From: Prinia subflava | Taxonomy: Eukaryota > Chordata > Aves > Passeriformes > Cisticolidae | DNA length: 64,000 nucleotides | Direction of reading: 5' to 3' | Assembly: GCF_021018805.1 (NCBI RefSeq) | Contig: NC_086267.1 | Location: forward strand, 124,001-188,000 | Part shown: positions 62,304 through 64,000 of the stretch, in pieces | How the letters are laid out: every line of letters starts with the position of its first letter | How positions within the stretch are numbered: position 1 is the stretch's first letter | Position numbers and translations under genes: made by a program | The notes under the pieces: generated by a model | Seen by the model: the letters and a program-made list of their open reading frames with translations, nothing else | Database searches by the model: none | What the model was told of the DNA's origin: nothing

Positions 62304-64000
62304 CTGGGATTGAAGGGAAAGGGGAGGTGAGCACATGGATGGAGGTCACAGAATCATGGAGTTGTTGAGGTTGGAAAAGCCCACCGACTCCAACCACCAA
62401 CCCAGCACTGCCAGGTTGACCCCTAACTCAAGTGCCACATCCACATGTTTTTGAGCACTTTCAGGCATGGCGATTCCACCACCTCCCTGACTACCCTTTT
62501 CATGAAGAAATTTTCCCAATATCCAATCTAAACCTCTCCTGGCACAGCCTGGGGCTGTGTCCTCTCATCCTGTCCCTTGTTCCCTGGGAGCAGAGCCCGA
62601 CCCCCCTGGCTGCATTCCCTCCTGTCAGGGAGTTATGCAGAGCCAGAAAGTCCCCCCTGAGCCTCCTTTTCTCCAGGCTGAGCCCCTTTCCCAGCTCCCT
62701 CAGCTGCTCCTGGTGCTCCAGACCCTTCCCCAGCTCCCTTCCCATCTCTGGACACAGTGATGGGCCATGCCTGAAGGACCAGTTGGTACCACCCTGCCCA
62801 CACGTTGCTATGGCCATCCAAGACCCAGATCCTCCCTTCAAGCAACATCTCAGGTTCACAAGGAACACTGAGTTGAGTTCCTGGTCTGGCTCCAAGTCCT
62901 TCTTCCCAAGGGATCTAAGCAAACCAAACCACCTCAGCGCCCAGGTTGCAGGGCTCAAGGATGTGGCCCTAGAATTCAACATTGGGATCCAGCAGCAGGA
63001 TTTGGCACTAAGATCTGACACCAGGAACTCCACACCAAAATCTGGCAATGAGATCCAGCACCAGGAACCAGCAACCAATACCAGGATTTGGCAGCAGGAT
63101 CCAGCAATGGGATCCTGCACTGGAGTCTGGCACTGGGATCCAGCATCAGGATCTAGCTGGACACTGTTTCCATCCCTGATCCAGAACTGGGATCTGGATC
63201 CACCCTGAACCAACACAGTCTGAGAGGCTGGCATTGAGACTCCCCAGGATTGCTGGGATACCCTGGGACTCACATCCCCCACTCCCCCAGTATTCCAGCC
63301 GCAATTACCGCAATATACTGGAAGCCCATTCCCACGATGAAGTTGGAGGTCCAGTTGGAGAGCCCAGCCACAGCAAAAGCAGCAGGACGGGGGCCTTGGC
63401 TGAACAGCTCCGCTACGATGAACCACGGGATGGGGCCTGGGCCGATCTCAAAGAAGGCCACAAACCCAAAGATGGCCACAATGCTGAGGTAGGACATCCA
63501 GGGCATTTGGTCCTAGGCCAAGGGAGAGGGAGAAGGTTGGTGCCATGAAGGGGACACAGCACCTGGACACCTCAGCTGGTGCAGAGGAGCCAGGAGCTGG
63601 AGGGGGAGCTCAGGAGAGATGTGACAATGGGGACTGAGTGCTCAGCCATCACCTCAAGGAGGAATAAGTCCTTCCTCCTCTCCAAACATCCCTCCTCAAC
63701 TTCCTCCTCCCAGCCTCCCTAGCACTCACCAGCAGCGTGAGGGCGATGGTCATGAGAATGGCACATCCAGCCATCCCCGCCAGCCCAATGAGGTGCAGGG
63801 TCCTGCGCCCGGCTCGCTCCACCACGAACAGCTGTGGGATGGACATGATCCGTCAGCACCTCGCCTGCCTGCAGGAAGGGCCCCTTCTCCCACCTTCCCT
63901 GGAGAGACCCCAGGGGGGCCAAAACTCACTGAGACCACTGTGAAGGCTGTGTTCACCACGCCAGAGCCAATGGTGGCGTAGACAGGCTGCTCCACCCCCG
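62106..64000 (-). CDS. SLC2A1: SLC2A1 (GLUT1), last four coding exons; 5' part outside the window
   Basis: GLUT1 is the facilitative glucose uniporter of the plasma membrane (12 transmembrane helices, major facilitator superfamily). Exons 63930-64000 (partial), 63730-63831, 63309-63512 and 62106-62303 join in phase and match human residues about 302-492 nearly throughout. Diagnostic features are VVERAGRR (sugar-transporter R-x-G-R-R signature), [20 protein letters not shown] with the cytochalasin-binding Trp388 equivalent, SNWTSNF (Trp412), PETKGRTF and the C-terminal PDZ-binding DSQV. The complete exons of 102 and 204 nt equal the human exon lengths. Transcribed towards ZMYND12. Confidence 0.98.
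62345..62757 (-). mobile_element. SLC2A1: CR1 fragment in SLC2A1, second subfamily
   Basis: About 410 bp antisense on plus, so in the transcribed orientation of SLC2A1: CACAGAATCATGGAGTTG, CTTGTTCCCTGGGAGCAGAG and CTCAGCTGCTCCTGGTGCTC. Starts 40 bp upstream of the terminal exon acceptor. Confidence 0.88.
62985..63160. repeat. 13-bp minisatellite in an SLC2A1 intron
   Basis: About thirteen degenerate copies of a 13-bp unit resembling GGATCCAGCACCA (variants GGATTTGGCACTA, AGATCTGACACCA, GAGTCTGGCACTG), between the CR1 copy at 62345 and the exon at 63309. Confidence 0.85.
63309..63512 (-). CDS. SLC2A1: SLC2A1 exon (human exon 9 equivalent)
   Basis: 204 nt, phase 0 to 0: [20 protein letters not shown], then [23 protein letters not shown] (TM10-TM11). 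The acceptor CCTAG has a weak polypyrimidine tract. Confidence 0.98.
63730..63831 (-). CDS. SLC2A1: SLC2A1 exon (human exon 8 equivalent)
   Basis: 102 nt, phase 0 to 0: [20 protein letters not shown] and [14 protein letters not shown] (TM9). Acceptor CCACAG, donor GTGAGT. Confidence 0.98.
63930..64000 (-). CDS. SLC2A1: SLC2A1 exon, cut by the window edge
   Basis: 71 nt visible: [20 protein letters not shown] then VVS, the loop and helix TM8 region. Corresponds to human exon 7 by position. Donor GTGAGT, phase 0. Confidence 0.96.

Noticed and set aside
62500..63426. 308-codon minus-strand open frame
   Set aside because: It crosses a CR1 copy, the 13-bp minisatellite and an SLC2A1 exon in a wrong frame.
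1..64000. CRISPR arrays, operons, tRNA or rRNA genes, phage or plasmid systems
   Set aside because: No spaced direct-repeat arrays with unique spacers, no clover-leaf or rRNA sequence recognised, and the gene structure is plainly vertebrate.

Overview
This is a vertebrate nuclear segment, almost certainly from a bird and possibly a songbird (inferred). It has long intron-split genes with GT-AG splice sites and CpG-rich promoters. About forty truncated copies of a CR1-type LINE occur in both orientations. Nothing looks prokaryotic, viral-episomal or operon-like.

Four protein-coding genes can be assembled exon by exon. (1) Positions 439-37291, minus strand: a 24-exon gene for a long coiled-coil protein of about 1,122 residues, best explained as CCDC30. 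(2) 40378-43476, minus: PPCS in three exons, encoding phosphopantothenate-cysteine ligase (second step of coenzyme A synthesis), 316 residues. (3) 43652-58345, plus: ZMYND12 in eight exons, encoding a MYND zinc-finger/TPR-like axonemal protein of 358 residues. (4) 62106 to beyond the right edge, minus: the last four coding exons of SLC2A1 (glucose transporter GLUT1). In the three complete genes exon phases match at every junction and the joined lengths are multiples of three. The visible SLC2A1 exons also join in phase.

Layout: CCDC30 and PPCS are in tandem on the minus strand. PPCS and ZMYND12 are head to head, with only 175 bp between start codons, in a CpG-rich segment carrying ETS, CRE and X-box-like motifs. 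ZMYND12 and SLC2A1 are tail to tail with about 2 kb between their likely poly(A) signals. CCDC30-PPCS-ZMYND12 order matches the mammalian arrangement. SLC2A1 directly next to ZMYND12 does not match the human order as I recall it.

The non-coding part is shaped by repeats: CR1 fragments, three solo-LTR-like segments (one nested inside a CR1 copy), and several minisatellites of about 13, 30, 40, 42, 43 and 45 bp. A nearly perfect inverted repeat of about 75 bp brackets the last PPCS exon. I found no novel gene system. The most interesting items are this inverted repeat, the bidirectional promoter, the promoter-bearing LTR and the clean tandem arrays.
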